The notes under the pieces: generated by a model
Told to the model about the DNA's origin: nothing
Database searches by the model: none
The model's input: only the letters and a program-made list of their open reading frames with translations
Program-made: the position numbers and the translations under genes
Assembly: GCA_013297925.1 (NCBI GenBank)
Contig: JAAFJC010000017.1
Location: 1 to 50,975 of the forward strand
Length of the DNA: 50,975 bases
Source: Comamonadaceae bacterium
Lineage (GTDB): Bacteria > Pseudomonadota > Gammaproteobacteria > Burkholderiales > Burkholderiaceae_C
Reading direction: 5' to 3'
In this document: positions 42,430 to 50,658 of the stretch, in pieces
Position numbering within the stretch: the stretch's first letter is position 1
Layout: each line of letters opens with the position of its first letter

Positions 42430-42903
42430 ATGTCAACGCAAACCCCTTCTTCCTCTTCCTTCTCTTTGATCGAAACAGCGATTCATCTCTGGATGCCACT
42501 GCGTAAAGCGCTCGATGCGCTGCAAAATCCCGCGCTATTGGCTGCTCGTGTTTATGTGGCCTGGGTCTTCTTCGCGTCGGGCCTCACTAAATTGCGCGAT
42601 TGGGAAACGACGGTGGCATTGTTCACGGAGGAATACAAAGTGCCCTTGCTTTCGCCCGCTGTGGCTGCTTTTATGGGAACGGCGGGCGAGCTGATCTTGC
42701 CCGTGCTCCTTGTGGTCGGCTTGGCCACACGCTTTTCTGCACTGGGTCTTTTCGTCGTGAATGCTGTGGCCGTGATTGCGCTGCAAGAAATCGCACCCGC
42801 TGCCTTGCAGCAACACATCCTCTGGGGCGCATTGCTTGCGGCAATTGCAGTGTTTGGCGGTGGGCGCTGGACGGTTGAGCGCCGCTTTTTAAACTGCGCT
42901 TGA
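42430..42903 (+). CDS. DoxX family membrane protein of the bufferin operon
   Basis: A 157-residue inner-membrane protein with four helices: VYVAWVFFASGLTKLRDW, VAAFMGTAGELILPVLLVVGLATRFSALGLFVVNAVAVIA, HILWGALLAAIAVFGGG. DoxX-like proteins commonly complete bufferin operons (BufD). ATG 42430 follows the bufC stop by 28 bases. Its last 15 bases overlap the convergent UDG4 gene. Confidence 0.9.
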   Translation: MSTQTPSSSSFSLIETAIHLWMPLRKALDALQNPALLAARVYVAWVFFASGLTKLRDWETTVALFTEEYKVPLLSPAVAAFMGTAGELILPVLLVVGLATRFSALGLFVVNAVAVIALQEIAPAALQQHILWGALLAAIAVFGGGRWTVERRFLNCA

Positions 42904-43821
42904 ATCGCCAGCTTGTAGTTCGCGATAGGTCTGCATCGCCAGTAGCAAGTCTGCCCAAGCCTTGGCCTTATCGGGCAGGTTGCGCAGTAGGTATGCGGGG
43001 TGATAAGTCACGATGACGGGGGCTTGGTAGCTCGCGTGCTTGAGCGTATGCACACGGCCACGCAGCTTGCCGACGGGATCGTTGCTGCCGGTCAAGGACA
43101 AAATAGCAAATTTGCCCATGGCCAAGATGATTTTCGGGCGCAGCAGCTCGATTTGGCGCGCCAGATAAGGCTCACACATCGCCACTTCTTCAAGCGAAGG
43201 ATTGCGGTTCGCAGGTGGGCGGCATTTGAGGACGTTGGCGATGTACACGCCTTGGCTTCTCGTGAGACCCGCTCCATTGATACCAAGCTTCATCGCCGCG
43301 AGCATGTTATCCAGCAGTTTGCCGGCTTGGCCAACGAAGGGCTCGCCTTGAATATCCTCATTTTCTCCGGGCGCCTCGCCAATGATGAGCCAATCGACTT
43401 GCGGGGTTTGTGTGTTGTCTGCAGGTGCTTGGCCCACGCCAAACACCGTGTTCTTGCGTGAAGCACAGAGGCTGCAGGCTTGGCAGCCAGAGACTGTGCT
43501 TTGCAAAGTTGGCCAATCCATTTGCTCGATGCCTGAGGGGCGCGGAGCAAGTGCGATACTGGCTGGCATTGGTACAGCAGTTGAAGAAATAGGCGCTATT
43601 TTTTCTATAGCTGGTTGCGCAGTATTCATGCCAGCTATCGGCTGCTTTTGCTCTGAATTCTCTGTGGAAACTGCTTGCAGAGGGGCTTGGGCAGCCACTT
43701 GTGGCGCAGCTTCGGCTTCAGGCTCAGGCAGCCACATCTTGATGCCCATCGCATCAAGCATGCTGCGCTGGCGCTCATCAAGCGTGTAGTCAAATGAGGT
43801 ATCTTGTGTGGCTTCAGTCAT
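42889..43821 (-). CDS. uracil-DNA glycosylase, family 4 (iron-sulfur)
   Basis: A 310-residue protein. The catalytic half (about residues 105-310) has QACSLCASRKNTVFGVG (first two Cys of the 4Fe-4S cluster), LIIGEAPGENEDIQGEPFVGQAGKLLDNML, NVLKCRPPANRNPSLEEVAMCEPYL (other Cys) and VTYHPAYLLRNLPDKAKAWADL. The first 100 residues are a low-complexity Ala/Pro/Gln extension that contains an antisense palindromic element (QPIAGMNTAQPAIEKIAP). It starts inside the rimI stop (4-base overlap). It removes uracil from DNA, backing up ung at 14803. Confidence 0.93.
   Translation of the reverse strand: MTEATQDTSFDYTLDERQRSMLDAMGIKMWLPEPEAEAAPQVAAQAPLQAVSTENSEQKQPIAGMNTAQPAIEKIAPISSTAVPMPASIALAPRPSGIEQMDWPTLQSTVSGCQACSLCASRKNTVFGVGQAPADNTQTPQVDWLIIGEAPGENEDIQGEPFVGQAGKLLDNMLAAMKLGINGAGLTRSQGVYIANVLKCRPPANRNPSLEEVAMCEPYLARQIELLRPKIILAMGKFAILSLTGSNDPVGKLRGRVHTLKHASYQAPVIVTYHPAYLLRNLPDKAKAWADLLLAMQTYRELQAGDSSAV
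43593..43655 (+). repeat. palindromic element copy 10 (inside UDG4, antisense to gene)
   Basis: Plus strand GCTATTTTTTCTATAGCTGG, TTGCGCAGTATTCATGCCAG, CTATCGGCTGC. Translated from the gene strand as PIAGMNTAQPAIEKIAPI, in the N-terminal variable region. Confidence 0.75.
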
Positions 43822-44330
43822 GGTTGGCTGCTCATCACAATCGCGTCTTCTCTCCGCAAGCCATCGAGCGGATAGTAAGCCTTGCGCACGCCTACGCGGC
43901 GAAAGCCGTATTGCTCATAAATGGCAATGGCGCGGGTATTGCTTTCACGCACTTCCAGCCACACCCATTGGCTCCCAAGCTCACGCGCCCAATCGTGCAG
44001 GTTATCCAGCATCACGCGCGCCCAGCCTTGTCTTTGAAAAGCCGGCGCTACCGTAATATTGAGCAAATGAACCTCTTGCACGCCGGGCATCGCGATGTAA
44101 TAGCCCAGCAGCTCGCCACCGTTGCCGCGCAAGGTTTGGCAGCATTGGCCTTGGACGATGCTCTCGCGGAGATTGCCTTCGCTCCAAGGCCAGGGATAGG
44201 CCTCGCGCTCGGCATGCATCACCTCAGTCAAATCTTCCACGCGCATCGCAGCAAAGCTGGCCTCTTGCGGGAAGAGGCTGGCATAGCCGGAGGGCAGAAT
44301 GGAGGCCAAAGATGTGGCGTTTGTGCTCAT
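43818..44330 (-). CDS. rimI: ribosomal protein bS18-alanine N-acetyltransferase
   Basis: A 170-residue GNAT acetyltransferase: LLGYYIAMPGVQEVHLLNITVAPAFQRQGWARVMLDNL (acetyl-CoA binding QRQGWA), WLEVRESNTRAIAIYEQYGFRRVGVRKAYY. RimI acetylates the N-terminal Ala of S18. The tsaB-rimI pairing is typical. Overlaps of 4 bases on both sides show one operon. Confidence 0.92.
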   Translation of the reverse strand: MSTNATSLASILPSGYASLFPQEASFAAMRVEDLTEVMHAEREAYPWPWSEGNLRESIVQGQCCQTLRGNGGELLGYYIAMPGVQEVHLLNITVAPAFQRQGWARVMLDNLHDWARELGSQWVWLEVRESNTRAIAIYEQYGFRRVGVRKAYYPLDGLRREDAIVMSSQP

Positions 44331-45040
44331 GACTTGGTATTGTGTGCTTCACGCTCTGCGGTTGTCAAAGCAACTTTATCGCGAATATACAAGGGCAGCG
44401 CTTCGTGCGCATCAACCAAGCCGCCGGCGGCGATCAAGGCGGGTGCAAGTTGGAGCAGAGCACGTGCCGTAGGCAGGGCTTGGATGTATGGCAAAGCCAG
44501 TGCTTCTGGGCTGAGGTGCGCATCCAAAATGGGGCGGATATTGCCTGCGATCAAAACAGGTTGCGAAGGCGAGTTCTCAATGAGATTTTGAGGCTTTTTA
44601 AGCAGTTCGCCGGCATAAATGCTGCGCAACACGCTATTGAATTCATAGTGAGCTGCATACACCTCACTCATCCGTGCGTCCAGCGCCGCGAGGATGTGTA
44701 GTGCTGTCTCCCCACGTGATGCAAGCTGTATCTGCGCTTCTTGAGCTACTGCCATCAAGGTGTCCACTGGCAACACTTTGATCCCCGCGCCAAAAGCCAA
44801 GCCCTGAGCCACTGAGCAAGCTGTGCGCAGCCCGGTGAATGAGCCAGGCCCGCGGCCAAACACGAGTGCATCGAGCTGCGCGTATTGCAAACTGGCCTCG
44901 TTCATCAGCTTCTCAATCGTTGGGATCATGGTGGATGAGGCTTGCGCACCGCCCGCGCCCTCGTAGCTGAAGATTTGCTCGCCGTTTTGTACGGCGATAC
45001 TTAAAGTCTCCGTGGAGCAATCAAAGGCCAGCAGCTTCAT
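44327..45040 (-). CDS. tsaB: tRNA t6A modification protein TsaB
   Basis: A 237-residue ASKHA-fold partner of TsaD: LLAFDCSTETLSIAVQNG, MIPTIEKLMNEASLQYAQLDALVFGRGPGSFTGLRTACSVAQGLAFG. It is catalytically inactive and supports threonylcarbamoyl transfer to tRNA A37. Between its two lobes the stretch YEFNSVLRSIYAGELLKKPQNL is a palindromic element read in a different frame from the other sense copies. Confidence 0.94.
   Translation of the reverse strand: MKLLAFDCSTETLSIAVQNGEQIFSYEGAGGAQASSTMIPTIEKLMNEASLQYAQLDALVFGRGPGSFTGLRTACSVAQGLAFGAGIKVLPVDTLMAVAQEAQIQLASRGETALHILAALDARMSEVYAAHYEFNSVLRSIYAGELLKKPQNLIENSPSQPVLIAGNIRPILDAHLSPEALALPYIQALPTARALLQLAPALIAAGGLVDAHEALPLYIRDKVALTTAEREAHNTKS
44586..44649 (-). 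repeat. palindromic element copy 11 (inside tsaB, gene sense, alternate frame)
   Basis: Gene strand reads CTATGAATTCAATAGCGTG, TTGCGCAGCATTTATGCCGG, CGAACTGCTTAAAAAGCCTC. The host reads it as YEFNSVLRSIYAGELLKKP. Confidence 0.82.
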
Positions 45041-46032
45041 GCTTTCGCAGGTCCTACAAGAGCCTTAGGTGCAGAGGCAGCTCGCACGCCCACGATGATG
45101 CCAATCGTCACCAGGCCCAAGCCCACCATCAAATTCCATCCAAGGGGTTCGCCGAGGAAAATCACCGCGCCCAGTGCCGAAAGCCCCGGCACGAGAGCTG
45201 TGATCATGGTGCTGCGCACGGGGCCAAAGTAGCGAATCATCTGCGTGAACGCGATGCCTGAGATCACCACCGAACCCAAGCCTTGCCAAAAGGTTTGAAA
45301 GAGGATTTCCCACAAGGGCGCGGTAGCGAACTTGCTCACCAGCACGCCGGCGCCCACGAGCAGCGCATACAGTGGGATATAGGCCAGCACACAAAACACA
45401 ATCACAGCAATCGTCGTGGGCACAGCTTCAAGCTTGTGCTTTCTGCACAGCACCGTGTAGAAAGCCCAGCAACTGCTCGCGCAAACGAAGAGCAAATCAC
45501 CTTTCCACACCTGCGAGCCGCTTGCAGAATCTGCGTAAGCTTGCCAAATTGATGCCCCGCCCACGAGCACGCCGCCACACAAAATCAGTAGCAATCCCAT
45601 CTTGCGACCTCTATTGAGCATTTCGCCCAGCAGCAGCACAGACAGCAAAGCGGTAGAAAGTGGCAGCAGCCCGGGCATCAGCACCGAGCCATGTGCGGCA
45701 GGTGCAAAGGTAAAAGCGCTGTAAGCCAGCACCGCATAGCCCACGCCGCCAAACAGGCCGAGCGTGACTGTGAGCTTCAAGGGCAGCGGAGAAATCCACA
45801 GAGAAGTGATCGCTTGCGGATTCTCAGCGCGCATCTTGCGCACCATGAAATACCCCCAAGGTAGCAGCACCAAAGCCGCACCCACGATACGGCAAAGCAC
45901 GATATCCAAGGGCGTAAGTGATTTGAGCGCCATAAATCGCGCTACCACGATGAATGATGTCCACACTGCAATGGTGATGATGGCTGATGTGATGCCGATG
46001 GTCTTCGGCGACAGCCGGTTGAAAAATTCCAT
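45037..46032 (-). CDS. EamA/DMT family transporter
   Basis: A 331-residue inner-membrane protein with ten hydrophobic segments in two EamA repeats: TSAIITIAVWTSFIVVARFMALKSLTPLDIVLCRIVGAALVLLPW, and GLGSVVISGIAFTQMIRYFGPVRSTMITALVPGLSALGAVIFLGEPLGWNLMVGLGLVTIGIIVGV. These drug/metabolite exporters move amino acids or metabolites. Substrate unknown. It overlaps tsaB by 4 bases and is the first gene of the tsaB-rimI-UDG4 operon. A weak echo of the palindromic element (AYADSASGSQVWKGDL) lies near residue 165. Confidence 0.9.
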   Translation of the reverse strand: MEFFNRLSPKTIGITSAIITIAVWTSFIVVARFMALKSLTPLDIVLCRIVGAALVLLPWGYFMVRKMRAENPQAITSLWISPLPLKLTVTLGLFGGVGYAVLAYSAFTFAPAAHGSVLMPGLLPLSTALLSVLLLGEMLNRGRKMGLLLILCGGVLVGGASIWQAYADSASGSQVWKGDLLFVCASSCWAFYTVLCRKHKLEAVPTTIAVIVFCVLAYIPLYALLVGAGVLVSKFATAPLWEILFQTFWQGLGSVVISGIAFTQMIRYFGPVRSTMITALVPGLSALGAVIFLGEPLGWNLMVGLGLVTIGIIVGVRAASAPKALVGPAKA

Positions 46033-46068
46033 GTCTCGATTATCGAGGCTATTGCTGGCCTGTCACGG

Positions 46069-47007
46069 TTAGGCCGCGACCTGAGCGATAACATCCTCGC
46101 GAAACTGCTTCGGGGTTTGCTGAAACTGCTGGCGAAAGCGCCGATTGAAATACGCTTCATCGTTGAAGCCGCATTGATAAGCAACCTCTCGCACGCGGAT
46201 ATTCGAAGTGGAAAGCAACTCCTTGGCACGCTCCATCCGTCGGTCTGTGACCAAATCGGTGAAGGTCCGCCCGGTTTCTTTTTTTAATAAGTGAGTCAGG
46301 TAGTTGGGCGATAAAAATGCGGCGGCTGCAGCCTCAGTTAGGCTGATCTCTTTGTCTAAATTGTCTTTCACATAGCGCACCACCCGCTGCAAGGCATCAC
46401 GTTGCGAGGTTTTACCGCCATGCTGTACCGAGCAGTGCAGCAGCTCGGCTTGCTTGCGCACGCAAGCAAGCCCAATAATTTGCTGCAAGATACCTCGAAT
46501 GCCCGTCAACGCGCCAAAGCTGCGGTCTTGATTGAGGATTTGCATTTCATCAATCCAGCTGCGGATGCGAGCAAAATCAGCTTCATTGAATTCAAAATCG
46601 ATGTATTCCTGAAAAAGAAAAGGCGCCAAGTCAGGGCAGCGCGCCATCGGCGTATCGTCTAAATCGAGTGGGTCAACTTCAAGCGCAGGCCACAAGAACT
46701 TTTGCTGGAAATTGATAATGCAGTAGTTTGAACCCACCGGATGTGGCACCATATGGACCCGATAAGGCAGCACGAAGCTCAAATAGCGCGGACCGAAAGG
46801 CCGCACTGCACCGCCAATGGCCTGATTACTTTGTCCATCTAAGCCGACCTGAATTTGGAAATACTCATGCCGGTGCGGAGTCACTAGCGCAGTGCGAACA
46901 CCCTTTAAGCGAATATCGAAATCAGGATGGTCTGCACGTTCGAGCATCCCGTAGGTTTTTACATTTGAAATGCCTGACGCTCGGCTAGGTGCATTGGTGT
47001 GAATCAT
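46069..47007 (-). CDS. AraC family transcriptional regulator
   Basis: A 312-residue regulator: an N-terminal cupin sensor (HRHEYFQIQVGLDGQ, HMVPHPVGSNYCIINFQ) and a C-terminal pair of HTH motifs (LDKEISLTEAAAAAFLSPNYLTHLLKKETGRTFTDLVTDRRMERAKELL, then RVREVAYQCGFNDEAYFNRRFRQQFQQTPKQFREDV). ATG 47007 is chosen over TTG 47025. It stands at the downstream end of the catabolic cluster on the same strand and is the likely regulator. Confidence 0.92.
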   Translation of the reverse strand: MIHTNAPSRASGISNVKTYGMLERADHPDFDIRLKGVRTALVTPHRHEYFQIQVGLDGQSNQAIGGAVRPFGPRYLSFVLPYRVHMVPHPVGSNYCIINFQQKFLWPALEVDPLDLDDTPMARCPDLAPFLFQEYIDFEFNEADFARIRSWIDEMQILNQDRSFGALTGIRGILQQIIGLACVRKQAELLHCSVQHGGKTSQRDALQRVVRYVKDNLDKEISLTEAAAAAFLSPNYLTHLLKKETGRTFTDLVTDRRMERAKELLSTSNIRVREVAYQCGFNDEAYFNRRFRQQFQQTPKQFREDVIAQVAA

Positions 47008-47083
47008 GGGGGTACTACAGAACAACTACTTTTCAACCCCCAAAGGCTAGCATTGCCAGTGTGACCCGACAAGCGTGTTTTCC

Positions 47084-47383
47084 TTAATGTGAGCTCAGCA
47101 CTTGCTCAGAATGCACCACTTGCGGGGCAGAAGAAAAGTATTGACCCACCAAACCGCGCCAAACTTGAAAATCAGGCGATGTGCGAAATTCGACTGTATG
47201 GTTTTCAAGGGTATCCCACTGGACATGAAGCCTGTAAGACAAGGGGTCTTCAATGCACCGCTGCAGTTGCAGGCCTCTACAGCCTTTCGCACGCAAAAAA
47301 ACTGGAATGGCTTGCGCCACACCCGCTTCGAAAGCGGCTTGTTGGCCAGATTGGATGGTGAGGGTAGCAATTTCTAAAATCAT
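47084..47383 (-). CDS. antibiotic biosynthesis monooxygenase (ABM) domain protein
   Basis: A 99-residue ferredoxin-like dimeric ABM protein: MILEIATLTIQSGQQAAFEAGVAQAIPVFLRAKGCRGLQLQRCIEDPLSYRLHVQWDTLENHT and FRTSPDFQVWRGLVGQYF. Such small proteins act as cofactor-free oxygenases or isomerases in aromatic catabolism. The start is placed at MILEIA, where homology begins; a GTG 42 bases upstream is in frame. Confidence 0.84.
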   Translation of the reverse strand: MILEIATLTIQSGQQAAFEAGVAQAIPVFLRAKGCRGLQLQRCIEDPLSYRLHVQWDTLENHTVEFRTSPDFQVWRGLVGQYFSSAPQVVHSEQVLSSH

Positions 47384-47405
47384 AATGTTCAACGTCAAGT
47401 AAAAA

Positions 47406-48320
47406 TCAGTGTTGTACGTAGGCACGTATTTGCGCGGCTGGGAGAGAGCGAGCAGCCTCTGCTCGCACCGCTTCTGTGGCCTGGATCAATGAGGCTCTAT
47501 CGAGCTCGCTAGATGCGATCACGGCAACGCCTTGGCGAAGCAATGCAGGCAGCGTGATGCCGTCTTCTTGAGCGGCCAGCTCACGTTGATGCCGCGTGGC
47601 CACGTGTGCGGCTTGCGTCAGATCATCCTGTTGCTTTGCGGATAACGCATCAAACCAGTCGCGATGACAAACCAGCAGCAAAACGCCAAAAAAATGTGCA
47701 CTCAAGCTCAGGTGCGAATGGTATTTGCCTACAGAGAACAACGTAAAGTTCGCCAGCGGATTTTCTTGCGCATCGACACTGCCTGCTTTGAGTGCCTGCA
47801 CAAAATCTTTCACATCAATCGATTGCGGCACGAAGCCTAGGCTGGCCAAAGACTGTCGATAGACGGCGCTGTCAAGAGTGCGGATGCGAAGACCATTGCA
47901 GTCTGCGGCGCGAGAAATGGGGCGCACGCTGTTGGAAAGATGGCGAAAACCGTTGTCCCAGAAGCCCAGCAGCTTATAACCAGTGCGCCGTTCAATGCAC
48001 TGCGTAAGCCACTGGCCTACTGAGCCATCTAACGCTTCCAGAGCGGCCTGACGATCTTGAATGGCGAAGGGCATGTCAAGCAGCGCCAACTCAGGCACTT
48101 GCGCAACCAAATAGCCAGAGGCCATGTATCCCATATGCCGCACACCACAATCGATGCTACTGAACAACGAGCGCGCGGTCTCGCCCCGGGCTGTAACATC
48201 TTGCTCAAGGTTGATGATCCATTGAGGATGCTGTGAGCGCAACTGTGACGCCAATAGCGCGAGGCCAGCCGTCAAGATGGAATCTTCACCTTGGTAGCCG
48301 CCCAATCGAATCACATTCAT
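47406..48320 (-). CDS. TRAP-type DctP-like substrate-binding protein without signal peptide
   Basis: A 304-residue DctP fold: VIRLGGYQGEDSILTAGLALLASQLRSQHPQW, LLDMPFAIQDRQAALEAL, YKLLGFWDNGFRHLSNSVRPISRAADCNGLRIRTLDSAVYRQSLASLGFVPQSI (the Arg that grips the ligand carboxylate), KAGSVDAQENPLANF. The chain starts at the first strand with no export signal, an in-frame stop precedes it, and dctQ/dctM are not near. It may be cytoplasmic or a decaying receptor. Confidence 0.83.
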   Translation of the reverse strand: MNVIRLGGYQGEDSILTAGLALLASQLRSQHPQWIINLEQDVTARGETARSLFSSIDCGVRHMGYMASGYLVAQVPELALLDMPFAIQDRQAALEALDGSVGQWLTQCIERRTGYKLLGFWDNGFRHLSNSVRPISRAADCNGLRIRTLDSAVYRQSLASLGFVPQSIDVKDFVQALKAGSVDAQENPLANFTLFSVGKYHSHLSLSAHFFGVLLLVCHRDWFDALSAKQQDDLTQAAHVATRHQRELAAQEDGITLPALLRQGVAVIASSELDRASLIQATEAVRAEAARSLPAAQIRAYVQH

Positions 48321-48344
48321 GGCTGAGACGCAGATGCTTCGCGA

Positions 48345-49322
48345 TCATGTCGCTTGAATCTTGGCATCCTTGATCACGCGCTGCCATTTGGCGTAGTCGT
48401 CCTGAACGATTTTGCCAAGTTGGGCAGCACTTTGCGGCCAAGGATCGAGGCCAGAGCGGATCAATTGCGAATGAAAATCACGCAAACCGACAATGGCTTC
48501 GCTTTCTTTGCGCAAGATGCTGACGATATCTGCCGGCGTATCTTTGTGCATGAAAAATCCCACCCAGGATGAGTATTCATAGCCTTTGATGCCTTGTTCA
48601 TTCACCGTGGGAACATCGCGGAATTGCGGATGCCGCTCTAGGCCAGAATAAGCGAGAAAGCGGATTTTGTTATTCGGTAAGAAAGGCTGAGCCAAAGGCA
48701 AGGCCATCGACATAACCTGCACTTCGTTGGCTGCAACAGCCAAAGCCGCTTGCGTGGCACCCCGGTAAGGCACATGCGTGAGCTTGATCTGAGTCATCGA
48801 CATGAGCAGCTCGGTGGCTAGATGCTGAGGGCTGCCTACGCCGCCTGAAGAGTAAGTCATGTTGCCGCTCTCGCTGCGAGCGCGCGTGAGCAAATCTTTG
48901 ATACTTTTGACGGGTGAATTTGCCGGTACTGTGATGAAAGTGGGAATATTGGCGATGCCCGTGATCGGCACAAAATCGTTGCGCGTATCCACCTTCACAT
49001 TCTGCGGCTGCAGATGCGGCAAGATGGTCATGATGCTGTTATTGAGCGCGGCCACGGTTTGCCCATCGGCCTTGGCTTTGGCCACTTTATCCAAGCCCAC
49101 CACACCAGCGGCGGCAGCGATGTTTTCTACCGCAAAACCCACGCCAAATTTTTGCGCTAGGCGCTCCGACATATGGCGCACGGCCACATCCGATGCGCTG
49201 CCTGCTTGCAGCGGCAAGATCACCGTCACAGCCCCTTTGGGGTAGCTTTGTGCCAAGCTAATTGAGCCCAAGCTGGCAGATGCGCCTAGCGCGGAATACT
49301 GAATAAATTGGCGGCGTTTCAT
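48345..49322 (-). CDS. tripartite tricarboxylate transporter receptor (TctC/Bug family)
   Basis: A 325-residue periplasmic receptor with signal MKRRQFIQYSALGASASLGSISLAQ (twin Arg, possible Tat export) and AGGAG before ATG 49322. Bug hallmarks: PKGAVTVILPLQAGSASDVAVRHMSERLAQKFG, FITVPANSPVKSIKDLL, YSSGGVGSPQHLATELL, HVPYRGATQAALAVAANEVQ, FRDVPTVNEQGIKGYEYSSWVG. These receptors bind carboxylates. tctAB permeases are absent nearby. Confidence 0.92.
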   Translation of the reverse strand: MKRRQFIQYSALGASASLGSISLAQSYPKGAVTVILPLQAGSASDVAVRHMSERLAQKFGVGFAVENIAAAAGVVGLDKVAKAKADGQTVAALNNSIMTILPHLQPQNVKVDTRNDFVPITGIANIPTFITVPANSPVKSIKDLLTRARSESGNMTYSSGGVGSPQHLATELLMSMTQIKLTHVPYRGATQAALAVAANEVQVMSMALPLAQPFLPNNKIRFLAYSGLERHPQFRDVPTVNEQGIKGYEYSSWVGFFMHKDTPADIVSILRKESEAIVGLRDFHSQLIRSGLDPWPQSAAQLGKIVQDDYAKWQRVIKDAKIQAT

Positions 49323-49353
49323 GGTGTGTCTCCTCAAATACTACGAAGTAAAT

Positions 49354-50073
49354 TCAAACAACATTGATGGCTAAATCAGGCAGCCCCGCAATGCGAGCGA
49401 GCATGACATCGCCAGCCACCACAGGGCCTACGCCAGCGGGTGTGCCGGTGTAGATCAAATCGCCGGTTGACAGCTCAAACAGGGTGCTGAGATAGGCAAT
49501 CGTCTCGGGCACATTCCAGATCAAATCTTTGAGATCGCCGCTTTGGCGGGGTTGGCCGTTCACGGTAAGCACCACAACGCCTTGCGCGAGATGGCCACAC
49601 TGTGCGGCGGGCAGCACCGTGCCGCAGGGCGCGGAGTGATCAAAGGCTTTGCCCGTATCCCAAGGCCGTCCCATCTTTTTGGCCTCGGATTGCAGATCGC
49701 GGCGCGTCATGTCTAACCCCACGGCGTAGCCATACACATGGCTCAAAGCTTGATCGGCAGAAATATTTTTGCCACCTTGGCTCAAGCAAACCACAAGCTC
49801 AATCTCATGATGCACATCTTTGCTCAGTGCTGGATAAGGGAAATGGCCGCCATCGCTCACGATGGTGCTCGCAGGTTTCATGAAGAAGAAAGGTGGCTCG
49901 CGGCTAGGATCGTGCCCCATCTCTTTGGCGTGATCCGCATAGTTGCGCCCCACGCAGAAGATGCGGTTCACGGCAAAGCGAGCGGCTTCGCCCTGCACGG
50001 GCAGGCTCACGGCTGGCGGGGGCGAGAAGATGTAGGCAGGTGCAAGATGCTGCTTGGATGTGGGGGCGTTCAT
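49354..50073 (-). CDS. fumarylacetoacetate hydrolase (FAH) family protein
   Basis: A 239-residue hydrolase: RIFCVGRNYADHAKEMGHDPSREPPFFFMKPASTIV, the metal ligands in HHEIELVVCLSQGG, GYAVGLDMTRRDLQSEAKKMGRPWDTGKAFDHSAPCG, and GDLIYTGTPAGVGPVVAGD. The family cleaves C-C bonds or decarboxylates and isomerises meta-cleavage products. It overlaps the VOC gene by 4 bases and should act in the same pathway. Confidence 0.92.
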   Translation of the reverse strand: MNAPTSKQHLAPAYIFSPPPAVSLPVQGEAARFAVNRIFCVGRNYADHAKEMGHDPSREPPFFFMKPASTIVSDGGHFPYPALSKDVHHEIELVVCLSQGGKNISADQALSHVYGYAVGLDMTRRDLQSEAKKMGRPWDTGKAFDHSAPCGTVLPAAQCGHLAQGVVVLTVNGQPRQSGDLKDLIWNVPETIAYLSTLFELSTGDLIYTGTPAGVGPVVAGDVMLARIAGLPDLAINVV

Positions 50074-50630
50074 GATGCTTTATCCTCAAATTGAGATTCG
50101 CTTTTGCTTGAGCGCTCATGCGCATTGACTTGCGCCACGCTCTTGTCATTGCTGCCCTCATCCGTCATGCCCGGCACGCGGCCGATGCGCACCGCTTCGT
50201 GCCATTGAAAATTCAACTCGACTTTGATGCCATTGATGGGCTCGCGCATAAAAAGCTGATATAGATTGGAGTTGTGCGCTTTGCGTTCGCTGAACTCGAC
50301 GCCATTTTTTGTGAGCCGCTCCATGAATTCTTCAATGCCTTCGCAGTTGAAGCACACATGATCGATGCGGCCTGAGCCCGGTGCGCCCGCTGCCGAGTAA
50401 TCCACACCGGCTTGATCGCTGGGCGTTTGCAGGTAGGTGTCTTGATGCGTCGAGTGGCGAGCTTTGCCGATGTGCACTACATCTTGCTCGCCGATGTAGA
50501 GCCAATACACCGGGAAACCAAATTCCGGGTGATAGCCATTGCGAAATCCCAAGTTCTCGCAAAACCAATCGCGTGTGGCGTCGGGGTCATGCGTCAAGAT
50601 GAGCATGTGCTCTAAAAATTTCAGTCCCAT
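50070..50630 (-). CDS. VOC family (glyoxalase/dioxygenase-like) protein
   Basis: A 186-residue protein with two beta-alpha-beta modules of the vicinal oxygen chelate fold: LEHMLILTHDPDATRDWFCENLGFRNGYHPEFGFPVYWLYIGEQDVVHIGK and GRIDHVCFNCEGIEEFMERLTKNGVEFSE, ending IKVELNFQW. Candidate metal ligands are His of LEHM, His of IDHV and Glu of KVELNF. After residue about 150 an unrelated polar tail follows. Likely an extradiol-type enzyme, isomerase or lyase of the pathway. Confidence 0.88.
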   Translation of the reverse strand: MGLKFLEHMLILTHDPDATRDWFCENLGFRNGYHPEFGFPVYWLYIGEQDVVHIGKARHSTHQDTYLQTPSDQAGVDYSAAGAPGSGRIDHVCFNCEGIEEFMERLTKNGVEFSERKAHNSNLYQLFMREPINGIKVELNFQWHEAVRIGRVPGMTDEGSNDKSVAQVNAHERSSKSESQFEDKAS

Positions 50631-50658
50631 GATGTGTCCTGTCTAAAGGTGTTGTGAT

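Noticed and set aside
45510-45550. Twelfth palindromic element in the EamA gene (AYADSASGSQVWKGDL)
   Set aside because: Same frame and some matching bases around CGCAGATTCT, but both hairpins are lost; too weak to count.
46040-46068. Terminator between the AraC and EamA genes
   Set aside because: GGCC repeats can pair but there is no T-tract and no stable stem.
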